From: Triplophysa rosa
Taxonomy: Eukaryota > Chordata > Actinopteri > Cypriniformes > Nemacheilidae
Length of the DNA: 64,000 nt
NCBI RefSeq assembly: GCF_024868665.1
Contig: NC_079904.1
Span: 6,091,807-6,155,806, forward strand
Reading direction: 5' to 3'
Below the pieces are notes generated by a model. The model was not told the origin of the DNA, did no database searches, and saw only the letters and a program-made list of their open reading frames with translations. Below, piece by piece: positions 13,127 to 24,281 of the stretch; position 1 is the first letter of the stretch; every line of letters starts with the position of its first letter. Made by a program: the position numbers and the translations under genes.

Positions 13127-13468
13127 CTTTAATGGATTAGTTCACTCAAAAATAAAAATGCAGTATGTATCTGCTCACCCTGTACTCATGCTTCTGTCTG
13201 CCAATGAACACAAATGGTACATTTTTTAAGAATTACCAGTCTGTCTTTTTCTCGCTGAATGAGAAAACAGAAACACTATGAAACTGTTATAAAGGCAGTT
13301 ACATCTCATGCTTCAATCTTACTGAAGTCATTTCATAGTTTTGTATGAGCAAATGATTGAAATATAACTAATTATATTAATAATGTTAAAAATCTCTTTT
13401 CATATGGGTTTGGAACTGATGAGGGTGAATGGAAGAGATTTTATTTTTGGTTGAACTACTCCTTTAAA
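13127..13468. mobile_element. Palindromic TTAA-flanked MITE (Angel-like), diverged copy
   Basis: Both ends are the diagnostic arms of the window's commonest repeat. The left arm reads GGATTAGTTCACTCAAAAAT, and the right arm ends TTTTTGGTTGAACTACTCCT followed by TTAA. The arms are inverted copies of each other, as in a non-autonomous fold-back DNA transposon. More diverged than the other copies, so probably an older insertion. Confidence 0.75.
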
Positions 13469-13600
13469 CTAATGATTCATATTAAAGGGAAAGTTTACCC
13501 CAAAAATATTTCATTAACCCATCATCGGGTTGTTCCAAACCTGTATAAATTTCTTGGTTCTGATGAACACAGAGAAAGATATTTGGAAGAATGCTTGTAA

Positions 13601-14027
13601 TGTTGGACATTTAAGGCAGTCCTGTACGTTCAAAAATTTGTACAGAGACGTTCTCCAAAATCGATTAGAAGTTTATTATCAGATGTAAAAAGTAACAAAG
13701 CTTTGGGTTGTCAGACGATCTCCTCACTCCACCACAAGCTAACAACCCAAATTATTCAAAAACACCCATATTTATTCAGTATGTTATGTCGTTCGCATCT
13801 TCTGACTCCTCCTCTGCCTTTTAAGGAGTGCTGCTCCCTTTCCACCAATCACCGTGAACCAGGTTATCTGACTCTGTCCTTTTTCTTAGTTCCTGCAAAA
13901 AAACATCTTCTCAAAACATACATCCTGTGGTCAGTCGCTAGTTTTGAGGAATGTTCTCTAGGGACAGTTTCTTTTGGGGAGTGGTCTCCTAGAGACAGTT
14001 TCTTGTGGCCGGACAACATACCAACAT
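13601..14027 (-). mobile_element. Possible solo LTR
   Basis: The segment starts TGTTGGACATTTAAGG and ends ACATACCAACA, so its termini are a 6-bp inverted repeat TGTTGG/CCAACA with TG...CA ends, as in LTR retrotransposons. Read on the - strand it contains AATAAA-like signals. It begins exactly where the surrounding MITE is broken. I could not find a clean target-site duplication, and no internal retroelement sequence adjoins it, so this rests on the termini and the breakpoint only. Confidence 0.35.
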
Positions 14028-14404
14028 TCTTAACATTCTTTTAGTAAAAAGAAAACACTCAATCATCTAATGCTTTTAATTATGTAGCGTTGTTTCTTAA
14101 TCCTATGATTCATTAAAACACATCACAACTCATGATTATACTTAAAACATATGCAGTGGATTGATTCATAACATTTCTTTTCTGTGTGACTCTTTGTGTG
14201 TGTGTGTGTGTGTTGACTTAGTTAAATTTATGGTTCCAACCCCCACTTATCCTGTCTCACTCGTTTGCCACAGTAACTTTTCACTGAGTAAAATAGAAGC
14301 AATGAAAAAGCACACAGCTTAATGATTTAATGAAAGAAAACACTTATTGATTATATTGATAATTAAATCATACTTTAGATAATATTCACAGTATAAATTG
14401 GACC

Positions 14405-16296
14405 ATTAAAATCCTCAGCAAGTGAAACATCGGACATACGTTTAGTCTTAGGGCCTCTGCTCTTCGCATTATACATGCTACCTCTAGGAGATATAATAAA
14501 GCGACACGGAGTTAGCTTTCACTGTTATGCTGATGATACTCAACTTTATATTTCCTCGAAGCCTCATGAAACACAGCAGTTCCATCGAATAATGGAATGC
14601 ATAGTCGATATAAAAAACTGGATGAGTAACAACTTTTTATTACTGAACTCGGACAAAACGGAAGTGTTACTTATTGGACCGAAAACTGCTATAAGTAACA
14701 ACCAAGAATACTGTTTAACTATTGACGGATGTTCCATAAAACCCTCGTCGTCAGCAAAGAATCTTGGCGTTCTATTCGATAGTAATCTGTCATTTGAGAG
14801 CCACGTCGCCAACACCTGTAAAATTGCGTTTTTCCATCTTAAGAATATATCTAAACTACGTCATATGCTGTCAATCTCAGATGCAGAGAAGTTAATTCAT
14901 GCATTCATGACATCAAGACTAGATTACTGTAATGCACTGTTAGGTGGTTGCCCTGCAGGCTTATTACAAAAACTCCAATTGGTCCAAAACGCGGCAGCTC
15001 GAGTTCTTACACGTACAAAAAAGTATGAACATATTAGCCCGGTTCTGTCAACCTTGCACTGGTTACCTATAAAGCATCGCGTTAACTTTAAAATCTTGCT
15101 TATTACCTATAAAGCCTTACATGGTTTAGCTCCTCAGTACTTGAATGAACTCCTTTTGTATTACAGTCCTTCACGTGCATTACGCTCTCAGGCGTCCTGT
15201 CAGTTGGTAATACCTAGAATTTCAAAATCAAGTGCAGGTGGTAGATCCTTTTCCTATCTAGCGCCTAAACTTTGGAATAGTCTTCCCTGCACTGTCCGGG
15301 AGGCAGACACACTCTGTCAGTTTAAATCTAGACTAAAGACGCATCTTTTTAATCTTGCATACACTACTCTTCCATAATATAAATCTTCAGAGGGTTTAGG
15401 CTGCATTAGTTAGATCAACCGGAACCAAAAACACAACTGATGTACTTGTTGCATCAAAGAGTACAGAACAGTACTCTACTCTCAGCCAGTCTTGTCTCAT
15501 TGTTCCAAGGTTACCACAGCGAGCAGGATGCAGTTCATGGCCTGACCTGATGGTAGAGCGGAGAATGGGAAGTGGGGACCTGACAAGAGCTGAGATGATA
15601 GAGCTGGATAAAGAAGGACGCGGTCTCTTGACATGTCTTCACCACAAAATTCAAATGCTATTAGATTATTAATGATAATCTTAAACTATAATTTATTTTA
15701 TTATTAAGTTTATTTATTTTATTTAGCCTTGTTGTGCAAGTTCTCTGGAGCTTGTGCAGAGGCAGCAGCTTTTGCCAGAGGGGAACTGGAATCCCCTGGT
15801 TGGGCCTGGGTTCTCCTGAGGTTTTTTTTCTCGATTAGAGTTTTGGGTTCCTCGCCACCGTTTGCATACTGTTTTTGCACTATCTGCCTGACCGGGGGGG
15901 CTGCTTTAGAATCTTAAAGTTTTACTTAATTAATATTGCATATAGGAATTTATTATCTGTTATATTTGACCTGTGCTTCTCTCTCCTTTATCCTAAATGT
16001 GTGCTCTCACTGAGCGTGTGTGTGTGTGCGTACTTGTCTGTGTACGTACGTGTGTGTGTGTGTGTGTGTGTGTCTCTGTGTCTGTGTGTGTTGGTGCGTG
16101 TGCGTGTTGTGTGTGTGGAGTGTTTTGTGTGTGGGTGTGTCTGTCTTCTGTGTTTTCAACCTTTTCTTGTTTTTGCAGGTACAACTTTGATTGTTTTGCT
16201 TGTAGTCAATGTGTCTCATGTACAGCTGCTTTGTAACAATGAAAATTGTAAAAGCGCTATATAAATAAAGTTGAGTTGAGTTGAGTTGAGTTGAGT
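14405..16296 (+). mobile_element. L2-clade LINE, 5'-truncated, with partial reverse transcriptase
   Basis: Contains the C-terminal half of a non-LTR reverse transcriptase, then a 3' UTR with a TG-rich tract, the block AGCGCTATATAAATAAA, and a terminal TTGAG tandem repeated about five times (16271-16295). Sequence upstream of the VLGPLLF motif (about 14442) is missing, as expected for target-primed reverse transcription that stopped early. Not autonomous. It lies between the two halves of an older MITE. Confidence 0.85.
14475..15377 (+). pseudogene. LINE reverse transcriptase, C-terminal fragment (ORF2-like)
   Basis: An uninterrupted 300-codon frame; homologous codons extend a little upstream to about 14442 ([11 protein letters not shown]). 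The catalytic YADD motif is at 14526-14537 (residues 18-21). After it come the thumb-region landmarks of the L2/CR1 group: [56 protein letters not shown] and [10 protein letters not shown] near the end. The endonuclease and N-terminal palm are absent, so this is a dead fragment. The intact frame suggests fairly recent insertion. The listed start is simply the first ATG, not a genuine start. Confidence 0.85.
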
Positions 16297-16554
16297 AGTC
16301 AAAGGTGCCCCAGAACTGTTTGCTTTCCTACATTCTTCAAAATATCTTCTTTTGTGTTCAACAGAACAAAGAAATTTACATAGAATGTCTTTCAATGGTA
16401 GTCAATGATGGCCAAGAACTGTTTGGTTACAAGCATTCTTCCAAATATCTTTCTCTGTGTTCATCAGAACAAAGACATTGATACAGATTTGGAACAACTT
16501 GAGGGTGAGTAAATGATGATAGAATTTATATTTTTGGGTGAACTGTCCCTTTAA

Positions 16555-17399
16555 TACCGTTCCAGCCTGTGGGTCCTCCAATGACTGTTTACTTGATATT
16601 GAAATGAATAATTGTTAAAGAACATATGCAATCTTAACACCTTCCTATTAATCAGAATCACATGCTGTTTTGTCAGTTTACTGTTGTCATTTTGTCCGCT
16701 CTTCTCATTTTCTTCTCAAGCGGCTGTGTATCAGCTTTTCTCAGCTTGGAGCTAGAAAAATTATAATTATGCTTCTCCAGATGGCTTGCATATTGCGTTT
16801 CTGTTGGCGGGCCTTGAAAGAGCATTTGTCTTTATCACACAATAAAATCACAGCGAGCAGACCCGTCACACTCGGGCATTCTTAAAGAAACACTTACTGT
16901 ATAATCACATTTCGGGAGGTCCATGCCTTTCCACAGCCCTCTTTCAAAGTCCCGGGGCCGCCTAAGTAAGACTGACGTTGATGATGCTAAACTGCCTCGT
17001 TTTTAAAATCCTGGCGGACAATGCCACAAAAAGCCCAAGGGAGAAAAGCCATATAAGGTTTATGTCCTTATCAGTCTTTCACGGGGCAGAATGGTTGTGG
17101 CATCGGCTTCTGTCCGCCAATCTGTTGTATTACCATGTGTGCTCTGTGATAGAACGGTAAGATCAATCTGTCGAGAACCACACCGTACCTGTGCCAAGTT
17201 AAACAATCAGCGTGCATAAGGTGCCCTGTGAATTCACACACACACGTGAACACATGCCCACATACGTCTCTCTTGAGACGCAGGAGTTCAATTTGGCAGT
17301 GAAACCTGCCATGATCCGTGCATGTCATTTTTCGCACAAACGTGCTGTGCTGGGAGTTTCTCAGGCCTGACGTTTTGCTAGAAGGGCAAATATTTTGGC
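16555..17399. other. Intergenic upstream of the LRR gene, nothing recognised
   Basis: No coding exon or repeat identified. The stretch just upstream of the LRR gene's first exon may carry its promoter, but I see no convincing TATA or CCAAT element. Confidence 0.35.
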
Positions 17400-17493
17400 G
17401 TATTTTCTGACTCCATCCTACTCGAGCACAGAGCAGCTATCGGCTTTCAGCATCGAATTGATACGGTGAGATCTCATTAAAAGCATCTATAAG
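17400..17493 (+). other. LRR gene non-coding exon 1 (5' UTR, start approximate)
   Basis: Ends at a strong donor, ATAAG followed by GTAAGC, at 17493/17494. The matching acceptor (CTTTTTCAG) is at 17669/17670, four bases before the start codon of the next exon. The 5' edge is a guess. Confidence 0.45.
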
Positions 17494-17673
17494 GTAAGCC
17501 TGCATGCGTAATTTGTAGTTAACACACATTATGTTGAGAGCCTAACATTTTGAGGCAGTATGTGGGCTTCTCTTTAATACCCCTAATGCTCTTTTCAACG
17601 GGATTATAATGGTCCTTATGTTGCATAATTAAATCAGTGGTTGAATGCTGAGGGTCTGCACTTTTTCAGGGGT

Positions 17674-19612
17674 ATGAAGCTGGTTGCGGGGTTGGCGGTA
17701 TTATGGCTGTGGGTGGCAGAAGCGGTGGAAAACTGCCCCAGCGTTTGTAAATGCAGCCAAAAATTTAGTTCGGAGAAGACTGAAGTCAATTGTCAGAAGA
17801 GGGGACTTGAAAACATCCCACCCAAACTCCCTCTGGACTCATGGATCCTGAAAATGGGTGAGCAGAGGAATTCATTTCTTTGCATGAACAACTTGAATAT
17901 GTAATCTGCCAAATTTTGCCATCTAACTTTGATACCACATACTGTATACACTTTCTTGACCATAGTAACTATACATGCGTATACTGCAACATATGTAGAC
18001 CAGCAAACCAACCTAGGCTGGTTCAAAGTGTTTTTAACAGCAGGGACAGCTGGTAATTTTTGTCAGTGATTGATCTACAGTTTGAGAAGTGCACTTGCAT
18101 TTGGCAGGAGCCTCTACCAGAAGGTCTCCATAATGATTAATAGAGTACTGTTTAGTCCATGAGCTATTATTTCTCTTGACCCTGTACCCCGATCCAAACC
18201 TCTCTTTCAGGTTTATACATTTATGAATTAAAGTGATAGTTCACCCAAAAATGTTGGCATAATTTACTCGCCCTCTTGTCATTTTAAACTTGTTTGGCGT
18301 TCTTTCTTCTTCAAAACCCAAAAGAAGATATTTTGAAGAATGTTGTAAACCGAACAACGGCGGTACCCGTTGTCAATGTTTGGTTACCAACGTTCCAAAT
18401 ATCTTCTTGATATGAGATGAAAGGAAGTCATGAATAACTAAAGAAAATATAAGTGACCCTTTTTTCTTAATATTCAAGGTGAGAATTTACTACAAGACGT
18501 CCCAGCCAACATTCTAACCTCCTCTCCAAAGATCGAGAGCGTAAACTTGGAACGAAACTCAATTAAGTCGATAGACCCTCAAGCGTTTGCCGGTGCCCAA
18601 CGACTGAAGCTTCTGAATCTGCAAGGAAACCAGATTTCCAAACTCCCAGTGAAGGGCTTTAAAGACCTCCTAAATCTTCGTTTTCTCATGCTGGGCCACA
18701 ACCAGATAGCTAGCCTAAAACCTAACATGTTTATCGGCATGAGGAATCTCTCAGATCTTGATCTTCCCCTGAACTCTCTCACTGCTCTCCCACCAAATGC
18801 ATTCAAGCCTCTGATCGCCTTAAAGGTTCTGGACTTAGCGCTGAATCGTATCCAGAGGATCTCGCCAAAAGCCTTAGTTGGACTTGAAGAGCTGATTTTT
18901 CTCAATTTGGACAATAACAAATTGAAGAACATCCAGGCTGGGACCTTTGGGCCTCTGACTGGCCTTGAGATGCTGGTGCTGGACAACAATCTGCTTTCCA
19001 CGCTTGCTACATCTACACTGGAAGGTCTTTCCAACCTGCGGGAGCTCTATGTAAGAAAGAATGAGATCGAGAGTCTGCCAGCTGACGTCTTTCGTCACAC
19101 GCCTAAACTTACTCATGTGGGATTGAGTGGGAATCGGCTTCATAGTATTGATGGCAACATGCTAGCTAACATGCAAGGTAAGAAACTCAATCCAAGCTGC
19201 TTAAAATCCCTATTTATAATCGGAAAAGCTTTTCTTTTTTGGGTTTGGATTGTGCTAGCTGGTTTGTTGCTGGCGTAAGAAAACCTGGTACTGTAAATCA
19301 CAGACGTAGAATATCTTTAGGAATATCTCTTTAGTTTGTACTTGATTATAGATCAAATCCAATATAACAAATGAAGTGTTTCCATCTGTTGTTTATGTGT
19401 TTTTTATCTTTTGTGATTCAGGATTGAAGGAGGTGTATCTGTTCGATAACCCATGGAAATGTGACTGCAGTATCAACTCGCTGGTCCATTACATAGCCCA
19501 GATGAAGGCTAACCATTCTCCTCTGCAAAGACTTCTGTGTGTTAGTCCAGAAGAGGTTCGCAACAGGCCAATCCATCAGCTAAAATCTGACGAACTACAC
19601 TGCAAGGCCTAG
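17674..19612 (+). CDS. Secreted leucine-rich repeat protein, 3 coding exons, unnamed
   Basis: Exons 17674-17857, 18479-19177 and 19422-19612 join in phase 1 at both introns and encode 357 residues. Residues 1-17 are a hydrophobic signal peptide (MKLVAGLAVLWLWVAEA). An LRRNT cap follows, with cysteines 21, 25, 27 and 40. Exon 2 carries a degenerate first repeat, then nine regular 24-residue LRRs (pattern LxxLxLxxNxIxxLxxxxFxxLxx). The third exon is an LRRCT cap (NPWKCDC, cysteines 308, 310, 334 and 355) and stops two residues after the last cysteine. There is no membrane segment or GPI tail, so it is most likely secreted and binds protein ligands. An NHS glycosylation sequon is at 325. The architecture resembles chondroadherin, LRG1 or CPN2, but I do not recognise a specific orthologue. 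The start codon is fixed by the signal peptide and acceptor. Confidence 0.9.
18229..18440. mobile_element. TTAA-type palindromic MITE, partial, in LRR gene intron
   Basis: Left arm AAAGTGATAGTTCACCCAAA, then the family's internal blocks (CCCAAAAGAAGATATTTTGAA, TTACCAACGTTCC). The right terminus is missing. It lies in the intron between the LRRNT exon and the LRR exon and ends about 40 bases before the acceptor. Confidence 0.75.
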
Positions 19613-20360
19613 AAATTCCTCACGTCTGATATGCCATCACGAACGACCTCTAAACGTTTGGAGCGCTGTATAATAACAGTGTGATATTTGCTGGAACTGA
19701 AAGGTGATACTTCACATAACTTCAGACACAATGACTTTGACAGGTTAATGATAGCCGTGCCGTTCTGTAGATAATCATCATTTTCAACCGCTACGCTATT
19801 TTTAGACCACCTGGAGAGCCTCTCAACTAAACTAAACCTGGGTGCATATTTTATGAATTTGGCCACGATTTAGCTTATGATCACTTAGTGTGACGAGTTA
19901 ACTGAATGTTTTTCATTTTAATCTGACAATAGTTCTGCTGTCATAAGAAATAGTCTGTCATAATAATAATCTTGCATAACTTTGTGCATTGGTTACATAC
20001 TTTATTTGATATATATTATTATGTACTTAATGTATACAAAGTGTGTCTTTTTAATCGTTGCTTGCATAGAAGACTAAATGTAAGCTAAATGTAAGCATGT
20101 TTATGTATGTGACAAATAACCAGATGTCCATTTGAACTGCTGTATGATGTTAGATTTAGTTGCTGTCCTTTCGAAACATCGGATGTCCAAATTCTCTGTT
20201 TTTCAGGAAATGGAAAAAACACAGTCCTTTTTAAACTATTAAACACTGTGTTGTCAAAGTTGACCAGCATGTTTTAATAATTTTAATTGGTTAGATATTT
20301 GCAAAACCCAGTGACGCACATAAAGGGTGGCTTATAATAATGATTAATGACATAAAATAA
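19613..20360 (+). other. LRR gene 3' UTR (approximate)
   Basis: Follows the stop codon without coding potential. No AATAAA or ATTAAA is seen before 20161. Candidates are ATTAAA near 20238 and AATAAA at 20356-20361, and both lie inside a fold-back repeat (20162-20401). The transcript may therefore end within a transposon. Confidence 0.4.
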
Positions 20361-20401
20361 AAACCACGAAATATGGAGATACGATGTTTCAGAAGGACAG
20401 C
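20162..20401. mobile_element. Fold-back element, GCTGTCCTT family, copy 1
   Basis: Left end GCTGTCCTTTCGAAACATCG and right end CGATGTTTCAGAAGGACAGC are inverted repeats. The interior carries GTTGTCAAAGTTGACC and a GAAAAACAGAG-like block, both seen inverted in the second copy at 53681-53928. About 240 bp, no coding capacity. Confidence 0.7.
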
Positions 20402-20410
20402 AGCGGTTTT

Positions 20411-20716
20411 GTTTAAAGGGATAGTTCACTTAACAATAAAAAACCTGTTATCATTTATTCATCCTCATGGGGTTCATGACCTGTGTGTGACTCTTTCTTC
20501 TGTGGAACACAAAAGAAGATATTTTGAGAAATGTTTGAGTGATTTTGTGTTCATACAGTGGAAGCAGTGGGGTTCAATGTTGTTTGGTTATCAACATTCT
20601 TCGTAATATCTTCTTTTGTGTTCTGGAGAAGAGGGAAAGTCATACAGGTTTGAAATGACATGAGGGTGAGTAAATGATGACAGAATTTTCATATTTAAGT
20701 GAACTTTCCACTTTAA
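20411..20716. mobile_element. TTAA-type palindromic MITE, full-length copy
   Basis: Starts TTTAAAGGGATAGTTCACTT and ends AAGTGAACTTTCCACTTTAA. The internal inverted blocks GAACACAAAAGAAGATATTTT and AATATCTTCTTTTGTGTTCT are present. TTAA is at both borders. No open reading frame of its own. Confidence 0.85.
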
Positions 20717-21580
20717 TGGCATGTCAAATGAATATTTATCCGTATAATGCACATATACGGGATATATCAAATAAATTTGTCTGCTCATCGTCAAACTGCC
20801 CTTGTGCAAATCATTTTTGTTAGAGGCAGTGAAGCTTTGAAATAGCGGTTAGAAAGTAGCGTCTGCTCAGAGAGCGACTACATACTTTCACCACCACCTG
20901 AGACTGAATTCCTCATCGGATTGTTACAGCTGAATAAGCGTCCTTTCAAATCATCATTCTGTCTCGAAATTCCACCCAGGGCACTGAGCACCTCCATCTC
21001 AAAAGCTGGAAAAGTGTTACAAACTATGCGTTACATTTCATACTTAATTCTAAATGACAGTATTTTCTTGAATTATGTATCAGATGTTTTAGGATAAAGG
21101 TGAGTCCTATACGAAGACGGCGAGGGCAGGACTATTGCATATTTCTATAAACATTTATTTCATAACATACTATTAAAAAAACATTCAAACTTTTTTACTT
21201 TCATTGTGTAGATGATATTGGTTAGCTACTGTCTAACTTTCAAAATAAAACATAATTGCTGGTGCATTGTGGTTTTGTGCATAACAAGATACTCTAACGC
21301 CTCATTTCCCCCACCGTTGCCATGGCGACCGCTGCTTACTGTAGGCAGCTCCTGCGGATGCCGCACCCCTCGCTGCATCACCACCTCAACCAGCTGTTAC
21401 GCACTCAGCGTCCCCCAGCCGGCTTGCTTACACGAATAGATTTAAAATGACAAATAGGCAGGATCCTGACATCAAATAAACAGCCGCTAAATAGCTTTAA
21501 AGCAGCTAACTGTGATACATTCATCACAGCTCGTGAAAGTGCCCTTTTAACCATATTTCACTGAATGTATCTGCATTAGT
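20717..21580. other. Intergenic, nothing recognised
   Basis: No exon, RNA gene or named repeat visible. Short open frames here have no recognisable similarity. Confidence 0.35.
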
Positions 21581-21581
21581 T

Positions 21582-21695
<114 letters not shown>

Positions 21696-22110
21696 GGGCT
21701 CGCATGACTTTGAGGGTGGAATTTGATTAGATGAATAATGCTGTTATGTTACATGTTAAGTTAGATACAGTATAGGTCAACTCAACATTTTCAGTCGCCC
21801 ACAACGCTGCTTGTTCAAGCTTAACTAAACCCTGGTGACACGCAGTGTGCTTCCTTTAGAGTGTGACCTTTTTAATATTTGAATATAGTTAAGAAACTCA
21901 TTTCTGTCTTTTAATTAATCGTATCCTGTTGTACATGTACTGTACTGCCCTATTAGTTGTTCATCTTTATTCAAGTCCTGAAGATGTGAAATATTCGCGA
22001 AAGTAATGTTTGAACTATTATCTGATTTTGCAGATTTTTGATCTTATCAACAAATATTAACATTGGTTGGAGTAAAACGACGAACATTGACAAAGTAAAA
22101 AATGTTTTTC

Positions 22111-22322
22111 GAATGCTGGTAACAGAACAATGCCAGTTACCATTGACTTGCATTGGTTTTGTGTTCATAGTGAATGGGTGCCGCCATTGTTCGGTTACCA
22201 ACACTCTGTAAAATATCTTCTTTTGTGTTCTGCAGAAGAACGAAAGTCATACAGGTTTGAAATGACATGAGAGTGAGTAAATGATGACATCATTTTCATT
22301 TTTGGGTGAACTATCCCTTTAA
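22111..22322. mobile_element. TTAA-type palindromic MITE, right half
   Basis: Carries CGGTTACCAACACTCTGTAA, AATATCTTCTTTTGTGTTCTG, GAGTGAGTAAATGATGACAT and the terminus GGGTGAACTATCCCTTTAA. The left arm is absent. Confidence 0.85.
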
Positions 22323-23318
22323 GAATGGAACGCTATTCTTGCTGTTTGCTCCATATGGGCTCAGGAGGTTGTTATCATGAACGTGTCTGCTGTAACCTTG
22401 AGGCGATGCGCTTATTATTATTCACTTATGTGGAGTATCCCCACAACCTATAAGCTGATATCATGTTTCACCATAGGTATGATATTAACCAGGTGTTACA
22501 CCATTTTAGTCATGCTGCTAGGCATTTCATCAGACCAGGGAATCTGCGCTCAAGATCATGGCCCTTACATGCTGTTTTCCAAACTCTAATGGGCTCTTAT
22601 ATTCCTTTTATAAGGGAGTCACTTCAGCTTCGTACTTTAACACAATGACTTTGAAACCCATGCAGAGATGATTTTCTTTCCAGCAGCTTCTTATCAGTCT
22701 GTGGAGAGCTGATGCTCTTCTAAAGTGTTTAGGTCACCTCGTCTAAATCTAAAGCTTCTTGTGGAAATCATGCCCTTTGTCATTTCCAAAAATGTTTTTT
22801 AACCTTATATCATCCACACTTGATACCTTATCTTGACGTGAGAGAAGTCTGCATTTCCACTAGGAGATATATTTTAGACAGTGTACAAAAGAAAAAGGCT
22901 AAGACTGCTTTTCAGAGAAAAGTGGAGCAGAACAGTGTAAAGGCTTGGGTTTGTTTACTCTCCAAGCATCCTGTCAACAATATCTGCATGTGTCAGCATT
23001 TTCACTTGTAAAACTTTCTGTGTTTTGCACACTGGTGATTTTTTTACTAGTAGACAGATCAAAGTAAACTAAAACTAATACAATAAATGAGAAGGAATAA
23101 TAAACCTAATAGTTGTTTCAAGTTCTAGATTCTGATTGGCTGAGAGCCATGCAATATTCCACAAGTATCATTAATTATGGAAGCAGCTTCACCGTTTGTA
23201 CCACTAAACTAAGTCGGACTACTGAAACTAAAGTAAAACACACATTCGGCAGTGTCTCTTAGAGCAAGTAAAAAAAAGTAAGGAATTAGGCGTCAATTGT
23301 TTCTCTCCAGAGAACCTT
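22323..23318. other. Intergenic, nothing recognised
   Basis: No gene or named repeat. Open frames at 22377-22589 and 22463-22648 overlap in different frames and have no recognisable content. Confidence 0.35.
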
Positions 23319-23502
23319 CACTCTTAAAAATAAAGGTGCTTACACACTGCACAGAGAACCATTCATGGTTTTTTGAAGAGCCATCTCTTTCTTACTTTTT
23401 TATAATCTGAAGAAGTTTTTTTCGCCACAAAGAACCTTTTGTGAAACAGAAAGGTTCTTCAGATGTTGAAGGTTCTTTATGGAACCAAAAGGTTCTTGAG
23501 TG
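23319..23502. mobile_element. Fold-back MITE, CACTCTTAAAAATAAAGG family
   Basis: Begins CACTCTTAAAAATAAAGGTG and contains the self-complementary blocks AAAGAACCTTTTGTGAAACAG, AAGGTTCTTCAGATGTT and AGGTTCTTTATGGAACC, typical of an abundant cyprinid hairpin repeat. The right arm is shortened and ends near TTCTTGAGTG. Confidence 0.7.
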
Positions 23503-23999
23503 TTGTTTGTGTGGCATGGAGGCCCTGTAAAGGTTAGGATGTTACTTCAGAATTAGAGACGCAGCGTTTGTATTATAACAGCCCCCAAAATCTTGTTTGT
23601 TGACTGTAATGATTAAATCAATTATGGGGAACATCTGTCATGAAGGCTGTTTTACTGAAATTAAAAACTAGTGATGTTTTACAAGTGCGGCAAAGTCTTT
23701 CATGATGATCGGTAACACGTGACTGCAGTGTTTATCGCTTGTGAAAAAAAAGAAACTAATGATGTGCCTTGTGTCAAAAACCACTGTCTTCCACCGACAG
23801 AAAGAACAAATGACAGTGTCAGACATCTTCAACTAGTGGAATACAGTGAACAGAGCTTTAAGGGCTATTCAGAACGAAAACTGTAATAATAACTATAAAG
23901 ATCTTTTTTTAATTGTTCTAAATTAAAGAGAATAGCTGAGTCCATACCACAATTTATAACAATAAAGATACAAATTAGGAATATAGTATAGGATCATTA

Positions 24000-24281
24000 T
24001 AGTTAGGATCATATCCATTTGCACAAGTGTACATACAATCTGTTAATATGTTTATTCTACTATATACTACCCTGTACAATGTCTCTTATATGTTATTATC
24101 CCCCATTTTCTGTAAAATAGTCTTTATTTTATATATGCATATTTTAGAATCTTTTAGACTGTAAATCGTATTATATTGTATTGTCATTGTGTTGAATGTC
24201 TGTACTAGAAGCTTCCAACACCAAAGAAAATTCCTTGTGTGTGCAAGCACACTTGGCAATAAAGCTCTTCTGATTCTGATT
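24000..24281 (+). mobile_element. LINE 3' end (GATTCTGATT tail)
   Basis: The final part reads AATTCCTTGTGTGTGCAAGC, ACTTGGCAATAAAGCTCTTC, TGATTCTGATT. This is the characteristic 3' terminus of a fish LINE that ends in short GATTCT tandem units. The upstream boundary is approximate, and no reverse transcriptase codons are recognisable. Confidence 0.65.

Larger units (their letters stand above)
13482..16554. mobile_element. TTAA-flanked palindromic MITE split by later insertions
   Basis: The left half (13482-13600) starts TTAAAGGGAAAGTTTACCCC and runs to GAAGAATGCTTGTAA. The right half resumes near 16297 with CAAAGGTGCCCCAGAACTG and ends GGTGAACTGTCCCTTTAA at 16554. The uninterrupted order of the same subfamily can be read from the copy at 62966-63557, so the roughly 2.7 kb between the halves is foreign to this element. 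The insert holds an LTR-like segment and a LINE. Confidence 0.7.

Noticed and set aside
13703..14044. 113-codon open frame
   Set aside because: Lies in the segment interpreted as a solo LTR; no protein similarity visible.
15993..16236. Cys/Val-rich and His/Thr-rich open frames
   Set aside because: Direct translations of the TG/CA tract in the LINE 3' UTR.
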